A stretch of DNA of 7,743 nt, from positions 1 to 7,743 of the forward strand of contig JBASWO010000030.1 of assembly GCA_049276515.1 (NCBI GenBank). Reading direction: 5' to 3'. Every line of letters begins with the position of its first letter. The stretch's first letter is position 1. This DNA comes from JAATFY01 sp049276515 (GTDB taxonomy: Bacteria; Pseudomonadota; Alphaproteobacteria; UBA9219). The notes beneath the pieces were generated by a model. It ran no database searches. It saw only the letters and a list, made by a program, of their open reading frames with translations, and was not told the DNA's origin. Position numbers and translations under genes: made by a program. Of this stretch, positions 6,432-7,743 are shown piece after piece.

Positions 6432-7382
6432 ATGAAGCCCACCCTAATATCACTTTTTTCTGGAGCTGGTGGAATGGATTTAGGCTTTAAAAAAGCTGGC
6501 TTTGATATTATTTGGGCAAATGATAATTTTTTGGACGCTACGGAGACATATAAAATCAACATAGGACATGAGATTGATAGCCGAGGCATTGAAGAGATAC
6601 CCGTTGAATCACTACCAAAAGTAGATGTCGTGGTTGGCGGATTTCCTTGTCAGGGTTTTTCAGTGGCAAATACAAAGCGGACGGTCGATGATAAGAGAAA
6701 TACGCTTTACCGATATTTTATAGATACTGTTAAAGCGACGAAACCAAAAATATTTGTCGCTGAAAACGTAAAAGGCATCCTCAGTCTAGGTGACGGTGAA
6801 GTTATCAAGAAAATTGTTAACGACTTCGCAGATTGTGGCTATGAGGTAAGACACCACTTATTTAACACAGCAGATTATGGCGTGCCTCAGACTCGGCAGC
6901 GGGTAATTATCTTTGGAGTTCGAAAAGACTTGAATCTACAAGCTCAATTTCCTCCAGCACCTACTCATTCACGAGACGGTGGCGGTAGATTTAAAAAATA
7001 TGTCACTATTGGCGAAATTCTTGAAAAGATTCCTAATCCCGACACTCAACATGATTTAAAAAACCATGTTTACAGTAAATTCAAGCAAAAATTTAACGGA
7101 TACATAAGTAATCGAGTAGTAGATCCCAACAAGCCATCTCCGACCGTAACTGCAAGAGGCGACGAAAAAGGAGGGGCAATGATTATTAACCACCCTTTTG
7201 CCCCAAGAAGACTGTCATGCCGAGAACTAGCATCCGTACAAAGCTTTCCTTTGGATTTTGAATTTTATGGATCAATGACCTCAATTTACAGACAGATAGG
7301 GAATGCCGTCCCTCCACTTTTTGCTGAAACAATAGCCCGTGTAGTGCGAGACACCTTAACTCATCCGAAAGTATATTTTTAA
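6432..7382 (+). CDS. C5-cytosine DNA methyltransferase, second of a tandem pair
   Basis: A 316-residue C5-cytosine methyltransferase with all key motifs: I LFSGAGGMDLG (8-18), IV GGFPCQGFS (69-77) with the nucleophile Cys73, VI AENVKG (110-115), VIII QTRQRVIIFG (153-162), IX KPSPTVTARG (234-243) and X RQIGNAVPP (287-295). By eye roughly half of the aligned catalytic residues equal those of the first enzyme. The recognition segment (about 168-230, with NHVYSKFKQKFNGY) is different and slightly longer. I prefer the ATG at 6432, eleven bases after the first gene's stop; a TTG two codons earlier is possible. No Shine-Dalgarno site is seen. Two different enzymes in tandem usually mean that an asymmetric site needs one enzyme per strand, or that two sites are modified. 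Cofactor and catalytic residues look intact. Confidence 0.94.
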   Translation: MKPTLISLFSGAGGMDLGFKKAGFDIIWANDNFLDATETYKINIGHEIDSRGIEEIPVESLPKVDVVVGGFPCQGFSVANTKRTVDDKRNTLYRYFIDTVKATKPKIFVAENVKGILSLGDGEVIKKIVNDFADCGYEVRHHLFNTADYGVPQTRQRVIIFGVRKDLNLQAQFPPAPTHSRDGGGRFKKYVTIGEILEKIPNPDTQHDLKNHVYSKFKQKFNGYISNRVVDPNKPSPTVTARGDEKGGAMIINHPFAPRRLSCRELASVQSFPLDFEFYGSMTSIYRQIGNAVPPLFAETIARVVRDTLTHPKVYF

Positions 7383-7432
7383 AAAGTGGATAGATCTATT
7401 CTGCCATTAAGTGAAACCGAGCAGATGCCACT
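7383..7432. terminator. Possible terminator or structured spacer between convergent genes
   Basis: This spacer separates the second methyltransferase from the convergent HNH gene. AGTGG (7385-7389) can pair with CCACT (7428-7432), and inside it TCTGC (7400-7404) pairs with GCAGA (7421-7425). A short palindrome ATAGATCTAT (7390-7399) lies between. On the plus strand CCACT is followed by ATTTTAGTTTATT, and on the minus strand by TTTTTAAAAATA, so the outer stem has U-rich flanks both ways. The stems are short with a long loop, so a weak bidirectional terminator is only a suggestion. Confidence 0.3.
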
Positions 7433-7743
7433 ATTTTAGTTTATTGACTACCTCCTCGAAACTTTCTCCAGATCGTTTTATATAAGATTTGATTCTATTT
7501 TTTAAAACATTAATTTCGAATTTCTCAGGGAAAGCCCATTGACTATTCTTCCAATCATAATTACCATCAACCCTTTTTGTGGTCTCACGTTTTTGTTGAT
7601 TGCAAAATCGGCATAAAGTCATAAGCTTCTCCTTGAAGTTACCCTCTGCTAACCTGTCTGATTCATAGATAACTGGAATACGATGATCGGGCTCCAGCAT
7701 CTCAGCTGGATATTTTTAAAGACAAATCTGGCAAGTGTAATCT
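7431..7743 (-). pseudogene. HNH endonuclease, interrupted by in-frame TAA and cut by the window edge
   Basis: Read on the minus strand from the edge, the frame gives DYTCQICL, then TAA (7718-7716), then KYPAEMLEPDHRIPV and so on to the stop at 7431. This is a zinc-supported HNH nuclease: CQIC is the first CxxC, DH the catalytic pair (residues 5-6 if counted from the ATG at 7700), LCRFCN the second CxxC with the HNH asparagine. After the core come about 55 residues with no motif I know. Relatives typically read CQICG.KYP...L..DHRIP, so the TAA replaces one residue, perhaps Lys, by a single-base change. From the ATG at 7700 an 89-residue product would keep DH and CxxCN but lose the first CxxC, so metal structure and activity are doubtful. 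The N-terminal part lies outside the window. Its place beside two methyltransferases makes it the probable restriction enzyme. A sequencing error is not excluded. Confidence 0.75.

Overview
The window reads as a chromosomal piece from a Patescibacteria/CPR-like bacterium (inference). The clues are a PilM with the N-terminal layout usual in that group, a divergent ComF, a phosphohexomutase of the GEGNGG type, and a PIF1-type helicase with a small DNA-binding tail. In addition, few genes have a clear Shine-Dalgarno site and at least one promoter seems to give a nearly leaderless mRNA. Use of UGA as a sense codon is not supported.

Bases 1-3946 are GC-rich backbone. A truncated pilM (minus) and comF (plus) diverge from overlapping start codons; both point to type IV pili and DNA uptake. 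Next comes a phosphohexomutase broken into two overlapping frames (1030-1386 and 1370-2278), with the linker between domains I and II missing. A perfect 36-bp palindrome (2295-2330) lies where this gene converges with a minus-strand PIF1-like helicase (2351-3946).

At about 3947 the composition falls sharply to AT-rich, and an accessory cassette fills the rest. It holds a minus-strand gene for a HEPN-like protein (3943-4749) that overlaps the helicase start by ATGA, and a 97-bp divergent promoter region with a symmetric AT-rich operator. On the plus strand follow a LexA-type self-cleaving repressor (4847-5503) and two paralogous C5-cytosine DNA methyltransferases (5506-6420, 6432-7382). Converging on these is a minus-strand HNH nuclease that runs off the window edge (7431-7743).

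The working model is a type II-like restriction-modification island: two methyltransferases for protection, HNH as the probable restriction enzyme, and a LexA-like repressor controlling both the modification operon and the HEPN-helicase arm from one shared operator. The HNH frame has an in-frame TAA exactly between its zinc-binding CxxC and its catalytic DH, so the nuclease may be dead, leaving a methyltransferase remnant. Function, operator use and island boundaries are inferred from sequence alone.
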